DNA of 64,000 nt from Pinibacter aurantiacus (GCF_019130065.1 NZ_JAHSPG010000012.1:62001-126000), one strand, 5' to 3'; positions 16,406 to 26,282 are shown, counted from the stretch's first letter. Translations and numbers: made by a program. Notes: generated from the letters alone by a model not told the origin.

Positions 16406-18301
16406 GGCTTTCACCATCACCACCTTACTCCTATCCGCCTTATAAATCTGCTCATAGAATTGAACGAATTCGTTGTATGCTGCAGCTGTAAAGCGACCGC
16501 TAATGCGTTCCATGGAGCGGTAATAATAGATTTTGTTGCCTTCTATTTTTACAGAGCTGGTATATTTTCCGAATTTGGTAGCGATTTGTTGGGGCTGCGG
16601 AACAGACTCCGGTATATATCCATCCGGAATTTTAATTTCAACAGTATCTACATCTTTATATTCCAGGTCCAAAACGAGATCATACTTTCTTGCGTCCGCC
16701 GCGGTAGGTTTGCTCGACGATTTAGACAAAATGTTTGGCATTATAAACAAACGCTTACCTGTTACAGAAGCATAGCCAATGGCGTTCAACTGCACATCCT
16801 CATTAATCACGGGAATACGACTTTTTTCTTCCTTATAACTGAAAGAAACAACATCATATTGAGGTAAATCAAATTGACTTTTCAATCTCTCCAGCTGTTT
16901 GTCTTTTGCGTTATAGTTGATCAGGTTATGAAGATCTTCCTGTTGTATTGCTTTATACTGACCGTTCTCGTGAACTTCTGTATTACCTGTCGCATCTACT
17001 GTAGCAAAGGTTTTTCTTACCTGTAAGTTGTCGTTCATTTTGTAACCTGGCACTTTTACAAGCGTTCCACCTGCTTCGTTAATCAATAAAGAGTAATGTC
17101 CACCGGTAAAATCGCCCATGTAGCCCGGTGCCTCTGTCTGGCTCGTGCACTCAAGCCACATGGTGTCTTTTGCAAGAGGTACACAAAGAATGGCGTGATT
17201 GAATTGCGATGAAGGAAAATCGGCCACGAATGAGTTGTTTTTTGCTTTTACCAGCGCATAGCACGAAGGAATGCCAGCCTCTTTCAACAAAGAAAACATG
17301 TAGTTACTCAAAGCCTTGCAATCGCCATAGCGTTTGGTTGCAACATATGTTGCATCAAATGGCTGCCAGCCTCCGATACCTAATTGCACACTTATATAGC
17401 GTGTATTTTTTTGCATAAAGTCGTACAGTAGTGCTACTTTCTTATGCGTATCGGCGATGTTGTCTGTTAGTTCATGCACTTTTGCTTTCACCTCTGCAGG
17501 TAATGCGTCGCGATCCTTTTTTAAAGCATACACAAATTTGCCGAAATCCTGCCAGCTATTCATATTTCCCTGGTAACCTTGTATGGCAAACTCAGACGGC
17601 GCCATATAAACGCAAGGGACCAATTCCAGCCAGTAAGGTGCATAGGGCTCTCTTTTAATTGCGTTGAAATCCTGCAATTTCCATGTAAAAACCTGCTTGT
17701 TATCGACAGTGGTTTTTACAGGTTCTCCCGCACCATTGGATGCTTTGTAGCGGAAATGCAGATCGGCAGGAAGTATCACAGAAAAACTGCTGTATTGCAC
17801 AGACATCATTTCTTTTTCCACCGGAATCCATCCTGGGAAAAACATGGTGTAATACTGATCCTGCTCTACTTCGTACTCAACTGTGTAAGGATAATTTTTA
17901 CAATAGAAATTAAACGCCTTCAAACGATTGTCGTCTATAAGATTATTATCGTCTGTTGCGCTCATATCCTTAATGTCGGATCTTTTGAGACTCTTAACCT
18001 TAACGCCCATCGCATCGTACAATGTAGCTTCAATAGATGGCTGGTTGCTTAGCTTGTCATACATCTCCACTATTTCTGCACTCTCATCGCCCTTCTCATT
18101 CAATATCGTGTATGCTACTTTCTTATATGTGCGTGCCTTGTTTACGTTGAGTACTTCGAATTTAATCTCTTCGTAACGCTTGATCACGTTGGCCTCCTTC
18201 ATCAAAGCAGGTGTAATTTTGGCAATAGAATAATCGCCGTTTCCTGCCTTACAAATAGCGCTAACACAAAGGCACAACAACAGCTGAAATGTTCTTTTCA
18301 T
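16400..18301 (-). CDS. DUF3857/transglutaminase-like secreted protein, catalytic residues retained
   Basis: A 633-residue protein with signal peptide MKRTFQLLLCLCVSAICKA. The N-terminal DUF3857 domain covers about residues 40-230; the transglutaminase-like core follows, with YGDCKALSNYM (Cys328), SQFNHAILCV (His369) and MWLECTSQ (Glu384 at the third position, usually Asp or Glu in this branch). The core fold is used for peptide or isopeptide chemistry, but no substrate is known for this family. The start ATG overlaps the stop of the upstream paralogue (TAATG), so the genes are translationally coupled. This is the only one of the three tandem members with the Cys-His pair. Confidence 0.85.
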   Translation of the reverse strand: MKRTFQLLLCLCVSAICKAGNGDYSIAKITPALMKEANVIKRYEEIKFEVLNVNKARTYKKVAYTILNEKGDESAEIVEMYDKLSNQPSIEATLYDAMGVKVKSLKRSDIKDMSATDDNNLIDDNRLKAFNFYCKNYPYTVEYEVEQDQYYTMFFPGWIPVEKEMMSVQYSSFSVILPADLHFRYKASNGAGEPVKTTVDNKQVFTWKLQDFNAIKREPYAPYWLELVPCVYMAPSEFAIQGYQGNMNSWQDFGKFVYALKKDRDALPAEVKAKVHELTDNIADTHKKVALLYDFMQKNTRYISVQLGIGGWQPFDATYVATKRYGDCKALSNYMFSLLKEAGIPSCYALVKAKNNSFVADFPSSQFNHAILCVPLAKDTMWLECTSQTEAPGYMGDFTGGHYSLLINEAGGTLVKVPGYKMNDNLQVRKTFATVDATGNTEVHENGQYKAIQQEDLHNLINYNAKDKQLERLKSQFDLPQYDVVSFSYKEEKSRIPVINEDVQLNAIGYASVTGKRLFIMPNILSKSSSKPTAADARKYDLVLDLEYKDVDTVEIKIPDGYIPESVPQPQQIATKFGKYTSSVKIEGNKIYYYRSMERISGRFTAAAYNEFVQFYEQIYKADRSKVVMVKAN

Positions 18302-20319
18302 TATAAAGATTTTTTCTTTTTCAATACGATTTGTTCAGACTCTTTTTTTACTACGTGAGAAAAAAAATCGCGCAGAGACTGATATTCTTCAGGCTGAAAG
18401 TTTGTTCTCTTGAAATAAACTCTGGCTTTCATTTGAATCAGATTATCGTCCTGGGTAATTTGATATTCAAAACCACCCTGTCCCCCATTAAACGTAACTT
18501 TTACTGACCCCGGAAGTTCATTTATTTCGTAAGTCCTCGGAACTTCCATATTGAAAACATGAAGTTCGTCAAATGCATATGGCATTTCCACCGGATAGTA
18601 TCTTTCCGTAGAAATAAACGGATTATTTTTAAGTCCACCGGTTAGCAGTGGATTTATATAAACGATATCGGCGGAATTGTTTAAAGCCAATTCATAATGC
18701 AAATCAAGAGGTGCTTCTAATGAATCCAATAAATCAATGCCAATTGAATCAATGTGCCAGTCCGAATCGTAGTTAGATCTTATTCTTTTTTCAAACTCCT
18801 CTTTGCCTTTCTTTTTTACAACACCGCGAAGCGTCATTGATTCGTAGTAACCGGGAGTGAAATTAACATGTCCATTTAATGTACCTGTTTCATCCATTTC
18901 AATAAATACCGTCGTAAATTTCTCTTCCCGTACAGAATCGGACTCAAAATAAATGGGCAAGAGATTTTTCCTGACTAACATGCGGGCATGACCATTGTAA
19001 CACTCTTCATCTAATTTTCCAAATCCCAGCAACGGATTAGAGGCATCCAAAAACCATTGATCACTTGACGTTTTTACACAGGTTACAACATAGTTAAATT
19101 TGTCCATAACAGGATATATCTTGTTTGTGTAACCATGAGACCTTGTGCTCAATAATACCGGATAAGCATTAAACCCTTCATATGAAAGCATTGCAGTTAA
19201 GAGTAGATTAAGATCGGCAACATTTCCACTCCTATTTTTGAAAACGGTTCTGAGTGAATTTGTGGTAAGATAACTTCCGGAATGAAAAGTACAAGTAAAA
19301 TTATCTCGTACAAAAGCGTAAATACGTTTCATCCTTTCCAGCGAATTTTTCGATCCTGCAACTATAGTTTTCATTTCGTCACCAAGCCAGGTGTTGTTTA
19401 TGTGTAGTTGCGCCCCAAAGTATTCACTATTCCTTAACTCCTCTCCAACGTTGTTCCAAGTAGACATTACAGACTTCGGCATTGAATTGGGATAACTAAT
19501 CTCCGATAACTGGAATTCAAGTTTGGATACATGATTATCAAGCGTTGTTGTAAATGCCTCTTTTTTCAAGGCAGGCACATTTTTCATTACCCATCGAGTT
19601 CTGTTAACCGTACCTGTAACACTTTGACGATCATAACCGCCTATAACATCCTGCCACATAATATTGAAGGATCCCAGTTGCCTGGATTCTTCTTTAATAT
19701 GGTATGGAGTGTAGCCCTGAGCAAGTGTTATGTATGTAAAATATTCCGGAATATTTACTTCATATTCACTCCACAATTTTGGGTATTTCCCCTGAAATTC
19801 CCATGAATGCAAATTGAAAAGAAAATCTGAGTAAACAGTATAAACGATATCTATAATAGAGCCTTCCTTGACAGCGGGCATAGCAATTTTTTTTACAACC
19901 CAGTTTTTTGAACGCTTTTCCTCAAACACCTGACTATTTTCCAGTTTTGTTTCTATCACACTACCGTTTTCAAGATTATAGGTAGATGCCTTAAAATTAC
20001 CTAGCTCCTCTTGCTTATTACCTTCGCTTTGATAAAGAGGAATCTCGAAAGAAGCTGCATCCAGACCATTTTTGTTCTGTATTTTAATGCGAAGCTGTCT
20101 TTTAAAAATTATGGAAAAAGCGCCTTTTAGGTTTCCGTCAAAAGACGACCTGCCAATATCGGCAATGACAACCGCGTTAGCAGCCGTATCCACTTTTTCC
20201 TTGGACAGATCAAAGTCTTTTGGGTACACTTTTCCAAAGTCTACAACGCATTTCTCTTGTGCCGAAACTATCAAGCCAAAACATAATTGCAAAACAATAA
20301 ATAAGAATGAGCGTTTCAT
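18301..20319 (-). CDS. DUF3857/transglutaminase-fold protein, catalytic residues lost (copy 1)
   Basis: A 672-residue secreted protein (signal MKRSFLFIVLQLCFGLIVSA). It has the DUF3857 domain (about residues 60-250) and a transglutaminase-like core in which the Cys position reads GNVAD (Val367), the His position FNYVV (Tyr410), while the acidic residue remains (FLDAS, Asp425). It should therefore be a pseudoenzyme: a binding or scaffold partner, not a hydrolase (inference). It is clearly homologous along its whole length to the next gene upstream, including the C-terminus KKESEQIVLKKKKS. It overlaps the downstream active paralogue by one base. Confidence 0.82.
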   Translation of the reverse strand: MKRSFLFIVLQLCFGLIVSAQEKCVVDFGKVYPKDFDLSKEKVDTAANAVVIADIGRSSFDGNLKGAFSIIFKRQLRIKIQNKNGLDAASFEIPLYQSEGNKQEELGNFKASTYNLENGSVIETKLENSQVFEEKRSKNWVVKKIAMPAVKEGSIIDIVYTVYSDFLFNLHSWEFQGKYPKLWSEYEVNIPEYFTYITLAQGYTPYHIKEESRQLGSFNIMWQDVIGGYDRQSVTGTVNRTRWVMKNVPALKKEAFTTTLDNHVSKLEFQLSEISYPNSMPKSVMSTWNNVGEELRNSEYFGAQLHINNTWLGDEMKTIVAGSKNSLERMKRIYAFVRDNFTCTFHSGSYLTTNSLRTVFKNRSGNVADLNLLLTAMLSYEGFNAYPVLLSTRSHGYTNKIYPVMDKFNYVVTCVKTSSDQWFLDASNPLLGFGKLDEECYNGHARMLVRKNLLPIYFESDSVREEKFTTVFIEMDETGTLNGHVNFTPGYYESMTLRGVVKKKGKEEFEKRIRSNYDSDWHIDSIGIDLLDSLEAPLDLHYELALNNSADIVYINPLLTGGLKNNPFISTERYYPVEMPYAFDELHVFNMEVPRTYEINELPGSVKVTFNGGQGGFEYQITQDDNLIQMKARVYFKRTNFQPEEYQSLRDFFSHVVKKESEQIVLKKKKSL

Positions 20320-20424
20320 TTTAGATTTAATTAGATATTACAAACAGTAAGTGTGTTTTGGCTATAGGTTACTATCTAATCTAGTCTACTGGAATGCAAA
20401 CTTGGTCTAATAAAACATTATTGT

Positions 20425-20451
20425 TCACAATAGCTGAAATGTTCTCTTCAC
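20425..20451 (-). pseudogene. Relic of the 5' end of the transglutaminase gene
   Basis: On the minus strand, 2 bases after the stop of the 20454-22475 gene, a sequence translates as V-K-R-T-F-Q-L-L-stop, against M-K-R-T-F-Q-L-L-L at the start of the 16400-18301 gene. The ATG has become GTG and a TGA follows the eighth codon. The arrangement stop-then-start copies the junction at 18301, so it marks the edge of a tandem duplication. Confidence 0.75.
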
Positions 20452-20453
20452 TA

Positions 20454-22475
20454 TTAAGATTTTTTCTTTTTCAATACGATTTGTTCAGACTCTTTCTTTA
20501 CTACGTAAGAAAAGAATTCACGTAAAGATTGGTATTCTTCCGGCTGATAATTTGTTTTGGTGAAGTAGATCCTTGATCTCATCTGAACAAGATTTTCAGA
20601 TTGGGAAACGAGGTATTCAAAATATCCGTCACCATCATTAAATGCGATCTTGGTTGATTTTGGCATCTCATCTATCACATAGTTTTTCGGCACTTCAATA
20701 TTGAACACATAAGTTTCGTCAAATGAATAAGGCATTTCTACCGGATAATTTCTTTCTGCAGCGGTGAACGGATTTTCTTTGTACGCCTCATTCAACATCG
20801 GATTGATGTACATGATATCTTCCTGGCTGTCCATTGAAATTTCGTAGTGAACAACAACAGGCTCATCTAATACCTTCAATGAGTCCAAACCAACAGAATC
20901 AATTTTCCAATCAGATCCATAAGCTGTTTTCACTTTCTTGGTAAATTCCTCCTTTCCTTTTTCTTTAATGCGTTCACGTACACCAAGTGATTCGAAATAT
21001 CCAAGCTGGCTGGTAAAGCTTCCCTGTATCTGACCTTTATCTGTGGATGTAAGGAACACTGTTGTCAGCTTTCTTTCTTTAACTGAATCCGGTTCAAAAT
21101 AAATTGCTTCAGGAATGTCTGCAAGCAAACGGGCGTGCCCGTTGTAGCATTCTTCGTTAAGTCTGCCAAACCCCAATAAAGGATCAGTCGCATCAAGAAA
21201 TATTCTTTCTTGTCCGTTCAATGCGCAGGCAATCACATAATTGAAACGATCAAGCAATGGATACAGTTCATGCGTATATCCGTTTGATCTTGTACTTAAC
21301 AAAACCGGGTAAGCTTGTATGCCTTCATGGCTAAGCATTGCAATCAGCAACAAATTCAAGTCAGCAACGTTGCCGCTTTTGGTTTTCATTACTGTTTTCA
21401 GAGAAGCATTTGTAAGGTATTTACCGCTGTGGCGAGTGCACGTAAAATTGTCTTTCACATATGCATATATCTTGTGCATTTTCTCCAAAGTATCCTTTGA
21501 ATTTCCAACAATGGTTTTCATATCATCGTCCAGCCAGTTGTTGTTTTTGTATAACTGGAATCCAAAGTCTTCATCTTTCATCAAGTCCTCACGCACCTTT
21601 GGCCAGCTTGCCATAATTGGCTTTGTTGGCTGATTGGGAAACCTGTATTCACTCAACTGAAACTCCAATTTCTGAACATGATTGTCGAGCGTAGAAGTAA
21701 ACGGTTCTTTCTTTAACGCCGGTACATTCTTCATAACCCATCGTGTAGAATAAACCTGCCCCGTCAAAGATGCTCTGTCGCTCGCGGCTGCGCCATTCTG
21801 GAAAGTAATATTGAAGGTGCTTTGGCTTTGATCGTTCTTCTTTATGTCGTAGTTTCTATACCCTTGGCCAAGCACAACGTAGTTAAAATACTCGGGGATA
21901 TTTGTTTGATACTCACTCCAAAGAACAGGGTATTTGCCCTGAAACTCCCATGGCTGCAGGTTAAAAAGAAAATCTGAATAAACCGTATAGCTTATTTCAA
22001 TGATCGACCCCTCTTTAACGGCAGGCATCGTAAATTTTTTAACGACAACTGTTTTTGTAAGCTTGTCTTTAAAAACCTGGCTGCTTTCCAATTTGGTTTC
22101 TACTACTTTTCCACCTTCGAGGTTGTAGGTATAAGCTTTTAAGTTTTCAAGCTTTTCTTCACCTTCGCTGGTGTTTACGCTTGAATACAGTGGTATCTGG
22201 AAATTAGCGGCATCCATTCCGTTTTTGCTAAGAATTTTGATGCGCATTTGCCTTTTGAATACAATGGAGAAAAAGCCCTTTGTATTTCCATCAAATGACG
22301 AACTACCAACGTCTGCAATCACTACTGCATTTGCGCCGGTGTCAATTTTTTGTTGTGATAGATCAAAGTCCTGGGGATTTACTCTGCCGAATTTAATATT
22401 GAGTTTTTCTTGTGCAATTGAGCACATAGTAATACAGGTCATTAAGCCCGTAATGATAAGGGTAACAGCTTTCAT
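20454..22475 (-). CDS. DUF3857/transglutaminase-fold protein, catalytic residues lost (copy 2)
   Basis: A 673-residue secreted protein (signal MKAVTLIITGLMTCITMCSIA) with the same domains as the 18301-20319 product, about residues 60-255 for DUF3857. The catalytic positions are again replaced: GNVAD (Val370), FNYVI (Tyr413), with Asp428 kept in FLDATD. The C-terminus SYVVKKESEQIVLKKKKS is almost identical to copy 1, down to the DNA level over the last 50 bases, which points to tandem duplication. It is the first gene of the three-gene run. Function unknown; envelope location is inferred from the signal peptide. Confidence 0.82.
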   Translation of the reverse strand: MKAVTLIITGLMTCITMCSIAQEKLNIKFGRVNPQDFDLSQQKIDTGANAVVIADVGSSSFDGNTKGFFSIVFKRQMRIKILSKNGMDAANFQIPLYSSVNTSEGEEKLENLKAYTYNLEGGKVVETKLESSQVFKDKLTKTVVVKKFTMPAVKEGSIIEISYTVYSDFLFNLQPWEFQGKYPVLWSEYQTNIPEYFNYVVLGQGYRNYDIKKNDQSQSTFNITFQNGAAASDRASLTGQVYSTRWVMKNVPALKKEPFTSTLDNHVQKLEFQLSEYRFPNQPTKPIMASWPKVREDLMKDEDFGFQLYKNNNWLDDDMKTIVGNSKDTLEKMHKIYAYVKDNFTCTRHSGKYLTNASLKTVMKTKSGNVADLNLLLIAMLSHEGIQAYPVLLSTRSNGYTHELYPLLDRFNYVIACALNGQERIFLDATDPLLGFGRLNEECYNGHARLLADIPEAIYFEPDSVKERKLTTVFLTSTDKGQIQGSFTSQLGYFESLGVRERIKEKGKEEFTKKVKTAYGSDWKIDSVGLDSLKVLDEPVVVHYEISMDSQEDIMYINPMLNEAYKENPFTAAERNYPVEMPYSFDETYVFNIEVPKNYVIDEMPKSTKIAFNDGDGYFEYLVSQSENLVQMRSRIYFTKTNYQPEEYQSLREFFSYVVKKESEQIVLKKKKS

Positions 22476-22592
22476 GTATAGCTTTTTGGGGGGTTAAACG
22501 CGGTGAAATTAGTACTTTTTACCTGTCTGACAACTAAGTGGTTCTATTTACCCTGTTTAGGGTATTGCCCGGGCTTTTACGATTTCTACAAT

Positions 22593-22600
22593 TACCTTTG
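22593..22600 (+). promoter_or_regulatory. -7 promoter element of queG
   Basis: TACCTTTG matches the Bacteroidota -7 consensus TAnnTTTG exactly and lies 10 bases before the ATG, implying a very short leader. The -33 element is not clear. Confidence 0.5.
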
Positions 22601-22609
22601 CATCGGCAA

Positions 22610-23539
22610 ATGAACAAAGAAACCACCACGCAGTTTATTAAATCCGAAGCGAAGAGGCTGGGCTTCGACTATTGCGGTATTGCAATGGCAAAACCGCTGG
22701 ATGAGGATGCCAGAAGACTGGAGCGCTGGCTGCAAAAGGGCTTTCATGGCTCAATGCAGTATATGGAGAATTATTTCGACATGCGCGTTGACCCGACGAA
22801 GCTAGTGCCGGGAGCCAGATCAGTTATTACATTATTGAAAAACTATTACCCGTCTGTTGAGCAATCAAACGACACACCCAAAATTGCTAAATATGCATAT
22901 GGCAATGATTATCACGAGGTGATACGCGAACAACTGAGATTTTTTTTACAGCATATCCGGGAAAATGTTGGTGAAATCCAGGGTCGTGGATTTGTCGATT
23001 CAGCGCCTGTTCTGGAGCGGGCCTGGGCGCAAAAGAGTGGTTTAGGTTGGATTGGGAAAAATGGCAATCTGATCAATAAGGGCAGCGGTTCTTTTTACTT
23101 CATCGCCACGTTGATCACCGATCTTGATTTGGAATATGACGATCCGATTGCGAAAGATTTTTGCGGCAGTTGCACAAAATGCATCGACTCCTGCCCCACT
23201 GAAGCAATCTTGCCGGACAAAGTAATAGACGGCAGTAAATGCATTTCCTATTTTACCATTGAATTGAAGGACCTTTTAATTCCGCATGAAATGAAAGGAA
23301 AATTCGACGATTGGATGTTTGGCTGTGACACCTGCCAGGATGTTTGTCCGTGGAACCGTTTTTCAAAACCCAATACAGAAGCCGCGTTCACACCTATTCC
23401 TGAGATACTGAATCTTTCTACGCAGGATTGGGAGCATATGACAGAAGAAGGCTTTAAAAAAATATTTAAACATTCACCGCTTAAACGAACAAAGTTCAAA
23501 GGCATTCAACGAAACCTTCATTTTATTAAGGATAGTTGA
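22610..23539 (+). CDS. queG: Epoxyqueuosine reductase
   Basis: A 309-residue cobalamin-dependent iron-sulfur enzyme. The start MNKETTTQF fits the family; the frame extends 24 codons further but through the promoter. Motifs: [61 protein letters not shown] (described: around residues 125-147) and two [4Fe-4S] ligand sets, [12 protein letters not shown] near 185-196 and CDTCQDVCP near 235-243. It reduces epoxyqueuosine to queuosine in tRNA anticodons, the last step of the pathway. No other queuosine gene is nearby. The C-terminal HEAT extension of some relatives is absent. Confidence 0.95.
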   Translation: MNKETTTQFIKSEAKRLGFDYCGIAMAKPLDEDARRLERWLQKGFHGSMQYMENYFDMRVDPTKLVPGARSVITLLKNYYPSVEQSNDTPKIAKYAYGNDYHEVIREQLRFFLQHIRENVGEIQGRGFVDSAPVLERAWAQKSGLGWIGKNGNLINKGSGSFYFIATLITDLDLEYDDPIAKDFCGSCTKCIDSCPTEAILPDKVIDGSKCISYFTIELKDLLIPHEMKGKFDDWMFGCDTCQDVCPWNRFSKPNTEAAFTPIPEILNLSTQDWEHMTEEGFKKIFKHSPLKRTKFKGIQRNLHFIKDS

Positions 23540-23542
23540 TCG

Positions 23543-23640
23543 TTATTAGTTGTTGGTTGTTAGTAGAGAATGTAACACAGATAGCCTAACAACTAACAAC
23601 TGTCAACTAACAACTCATAACTAATGACTAACAACAAACA
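23543..23640. repeat. Intergenic inverted repeat, TTGTTAG/CTAACAA units
   Basis: The left arm (about 23544-23564) reads TTATTAGTTGTTGGTTGTTAG; the right side (23586-23640) iterates CTAACAACTAACAACT over a longer stretch than the left arm. The structure fills the whole space between the queG stop and the cutC start. Confidence 0.7.
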
Positions 23641-23646
23641 ACTAAC

Positions 23647-24366
23647 ATGAAACCCATTCTTGAAATAGCTGTCTTTAATATACAATCAGCCATCGCTGCT
23701 GCTAATGCGGGCGCAGACAGGCTGGAACTTTGCGAAAATCCTTTTGATGGAGGCACTACGCCTTCATTTGGTTTTTTGAAAAAAGTAAGAGAGAAAGTAA
23801 ACATTCCGGTGTTTCCCATCATACGGCCACATGGCGGCGATTTCCTGTACACTTTAGATGAATTTGAAGTTATGATTGAAGAAATATTGCTGTGCAAGTC
23901 GCTGGGTTTTGAAGGTGTTGTTATCGGTCTTTTGAACAGTAACGGAACTATAGATGAAAAGCGTACAGCGGCATTGGTGGCACTTGCCTATCCAATGCAG
24001 GTTACGTTTCACCGCGCATTTGACAGATGCAAAGATCCGCTTGATGCAATGGAAACGATCATTGAATGTGGTTGTCATCGCATACTTACCAGTGGTCAAT
24101 ATCCGAACGTGATGGATGGGAAAGAGTTGGTTCGCGAACTCGTTATAAAAGCAGATAACAGAATAATTATTTTACCGGGCAGCGGCGTGAGAAGCAATAA
24201 CGTTAAAGAATTGCTTGAGTTTACGGGCGCAGTGGAAGCTCATTCTTCTGCGAGAAAAGTTTTTCCGTCAACCATGGCACATGTAAATGCTTCTATGCAG
24301 GAAACGCTTACTAACACTGGCGTAGATGTGGAAGAAATTGCGAAGATGAAGAAGTTGCTGGGTTAA
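23647..24366 (+). CDS. cutC: CutC-family protein
   Basis: A 239-residue TIM-barrel protein of normal CutC length: LEIAVFNIQSAIAAANAGADR at the N-terminus (given here as residues 4-24), RLELCENPFDGGTTPS, FPIIRPHGGDF, VTFHRAFD, RILTSGQ and LPGSGVRSNNV. Historically linked to copper homeostasis, but its enzymatic role is unsettled. It follows queG in the same direction across a repeat pair and is followed by a CACTAAGG repeat. Confidence 0.92.
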   Translation: MKPILEIAVFNIQSAIAAANAGADRLELCENPFDGGTTPSFGFLKKVREKVNIPVFPIIRPHGGDFLYTLDEFEVMIEEILLCKSLGFEGVVIGLLNSNGTIDEKRTAALVALAYPMQVTFHRAFDRCKDPLDAMETIIECGCHRILTSGQYPNVMDGKELVRELVIKADNRIIILPGSGVRSNNVKELLEFTGAVEAHSSARKVFPSTMAHVNASMQETLTNTGVDVEEIAKMKKLLG

Positions 24367-24369
24367 GAT

Positions 24370-24468
24370 TTACCACTAAGGCACTAAGAGCACTAAGGCT
24401 CACTAAGGGTAGTTTAAAATTCGGATTCTCTTAGTGAAACTCAGTGTCCTCAGTGCCTTAGTGGTAAT
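24370..24468. repeat. Intergenic inverted repeat, CACTAAGG-unit arms
   Basis: Left arm 24370-24409 (CCACTAAGGCACTAAG units), right arm 24436-24468 (ending GTGCCTTAGTGGTAA), loop about 25 bases. It closely resembles the copy at 11969-12066. Confidence 0.88.
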
Positions 24469-24526
24469 AGAAAAGATTGAAAATGCAGGGTGCCGCTGAC
24501 GATTTCCGTATACCTGTATAATCGCT

Positions 24527-26032
24527 CTACTTGGATGTCATTTCCGTGCTTGAATCTGCAGGCACGGGCTCTGAACAAAAACCACAATGTTCCACTTTCA
24601 TTTTAACCTGCTCAAGCTCACTATCAACAGCCTTCATTCCTGAGAAATTTTTAGCAGTATCGACCCGGGCGGAGACATCTTCAAAATGGAGCTTCTTAAT
24701 TGATTCAGCAAACTTTTCCTGGGTTGTTTCTTCCACTTTTACATCAATGGTTTGCGATACAGAGGATACAAAATGTTTCTCACCAAAGAACATCTTACCG
24801 TTGTTCTCACCTAACACCACAATAAAGCAATCAGTATTTTGAGGCAACGGAAGCTTGCCTGTGTTCTCGTAAAAACCAAATTGTTTACCATTTGTCAGAT
24901 ATCCACCCTCTTGAAATATTTTTCTATCAGGTATTATTAAGAAGGCTTTCAAATGCGCGGCTGGCTCAGCCTGTACATTTACAAACAATTCACTGTACAC
25001 AACACCTTCCGTTTTCTCCAGCTGTATATCTATGTTATACCAGCCATAGGCATCAATGGTAAACTGATAATATTCTGCATTGTATTGAGGAGGACTCACT
25101 TTAATAGGCAGTCCCCCGGTATCTCTGTTATTGTTATCTCCAGCGGGCGGAATTATTGTAATTTTTGCCATTGACTTATTGTCTTTAACAAGCGAATCTC
25201 TTTTACGTAAAAGCTGTTCGTAATAGTCCCTGTAATAAAGACAGGAGTCTGGTGCTGGCTTCGGAATTCCTTTGTTTACAGTCTCGGTACGAATGTAACT
25301 CAACAAGCACTCCATTTGATCATTGCTAAGGCTGTCATATACCGGCTTTGGCATTTTATGGTTTTTGCACCAGAGGTAGTTGGCATATGCATCTCCGGAG
25401 GCTAATACTTTTTGATTGTTCCGAATGTAGGCACGCAAAAGATCTTTATCCTTCCATCTATCTTCTACCCACGCGAGTGCCGGAGCAGTCAACTCTTTTT
25501 CAATCGCATGGCATGATGCACAACTTGCCTTGAAAAGCGCCTTGCCGTTGGTATAACAATCAGACTCCTTTGTTTGTACCGGCTGCGGATCCGTCCATGT
25601 AATACTGCTATCATTCATTTGCCCCTTGTATAAACTCATGTTCTTGTTTGCATAGTTTGTTGGCAAAGAAACACGCAGTGGCTTTTTAATTGTAGATTTT
25701 TCTTTGGTAGTAATATTAAACATGCCATCACTGCTTAGTATTCCCTTATCACTTTTGGTTAATAGCCTTGCCCTGATCATATCATAGAGCGACAAGGCTT
25801 CTTTTATTTGCAGCGTAACAGTTTCTGTGGAGGATTCGATGGAACCCTTTTCAATCTGCACAACGATGCCTTCCTTTGTTTTAATGGATGTATCTTTTTG
25901 CGTGTTAATGACGAAGGACTGTGTTTCTAAATTGTTTGTGTTGAGTGTTTGCTCAATTAAAGAGGAAGAAATTTGGGGCTGATTGCAAGCCACAAAGCCC
26001 AGAAGACTGGCCGCAAGTAAAAGTTTTTTCAT
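24527..26032 (-). CDS. Lipoprotein with central cytochrome c domain
   Basis: A 501-residue protein starting MKKLLLAASLLGFVAC-N, a lipoprotein signal with the Cys at residue 16-17 region. Residues about 30-150 form a beta-rich domain; then KALFKASCASCHAIE holds one CxxCH haem c site (about residue 165), with MPKP as a candidate distal Met about 70 residues later. The C-terminal 230 residues are beta-rich without a domain I recognise; two Cys (EHCGFCSEP) lie near the end. It probably carries one haem on the periplasmic or outer-membrane face. Electron partner unknown. Confidence 0.75.
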   Translation of the reverse strand: MKKLLLAASLLGFVACNQPQISSSLIEQTLNTNNLETQSFVINTQKDTSIKTKEGIVVQIEKGSIESSTETVTLQIKEALSLYDMIRARLLTKSDKGILSSDGMFNITTKEKSTIKKPLRVSLPTNYANKNMSLYKGQMNDSSITWTDPQPVQTKESDCYTNGKALFKASCASCHAIEKELTAPALAWVEDRWKDKDLLRAYIRNNQKVLASGDAYANYLWCKNHKMPKPVYDSLSNDQMECLLSYIRTETVNKGIPKPAPDSCLYYRDYYEQLLRKRDSLVKDNKSMAKITIIPPAGDNNNRDTGGLPIKVSPPQYNAEYYQFTIDAYGWYNIDIQLEKTEGVVYSELFVNVQAEPAAHLKAFLIIPDRKIFQEGGYLTNGKQFGFYENTGKLPLPQNTDCFIVVLGENNGKMFFGEKHFVSSVSQTIDVKVEETTQEKFAESIKKLHFEDVSARVDTAKNFSGMKAVDSELEQVKMKVEHCGFCSEPVPADSSTEMTSK

Positions 26033-26105
26033 TTGGTTAGGCGTTGGGTTAACGTTCGCCAATATACTAAGAGAAATTTTATCAAGCTATTCCATAAACA
26101 ATAGG

Positions 26106-26257
26106 AAAATTTGAAGATTTGAAAATTTGAAGATTTGAAAATGCGAGCTATGCATCTTTCATTATTTATCGCATTCAGCCCACCGGCAATTATATCTTGA
26201 ATTGTAAATGCCACACACAATGAATTTTCAAATTTTCAAATCTTCAAATTTTCAAAT
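26106..26257. repeat. Intergenic inverted repeat, AATTTGAAA-unit arms
   Basis: Left arm 26106-26142 (AAATTTGAAGATTTGAAAA units), right arm 26223-26257. The loop ends ATGCCACACACAA, a 13-mer also found in the loop of the copy at 57049-57171, whose arms belong to another unit family. Confidence 0.88.
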
Positions 26258-26282
26258 CATTGCATTCAAGAAGTTTGTAAAT

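Noticed and set aside
13225-26257. CRISPR array
   Set aside because: The repeated units are contiguous or inverted, without regularly spaced unique spacers, and no cas genes are present.
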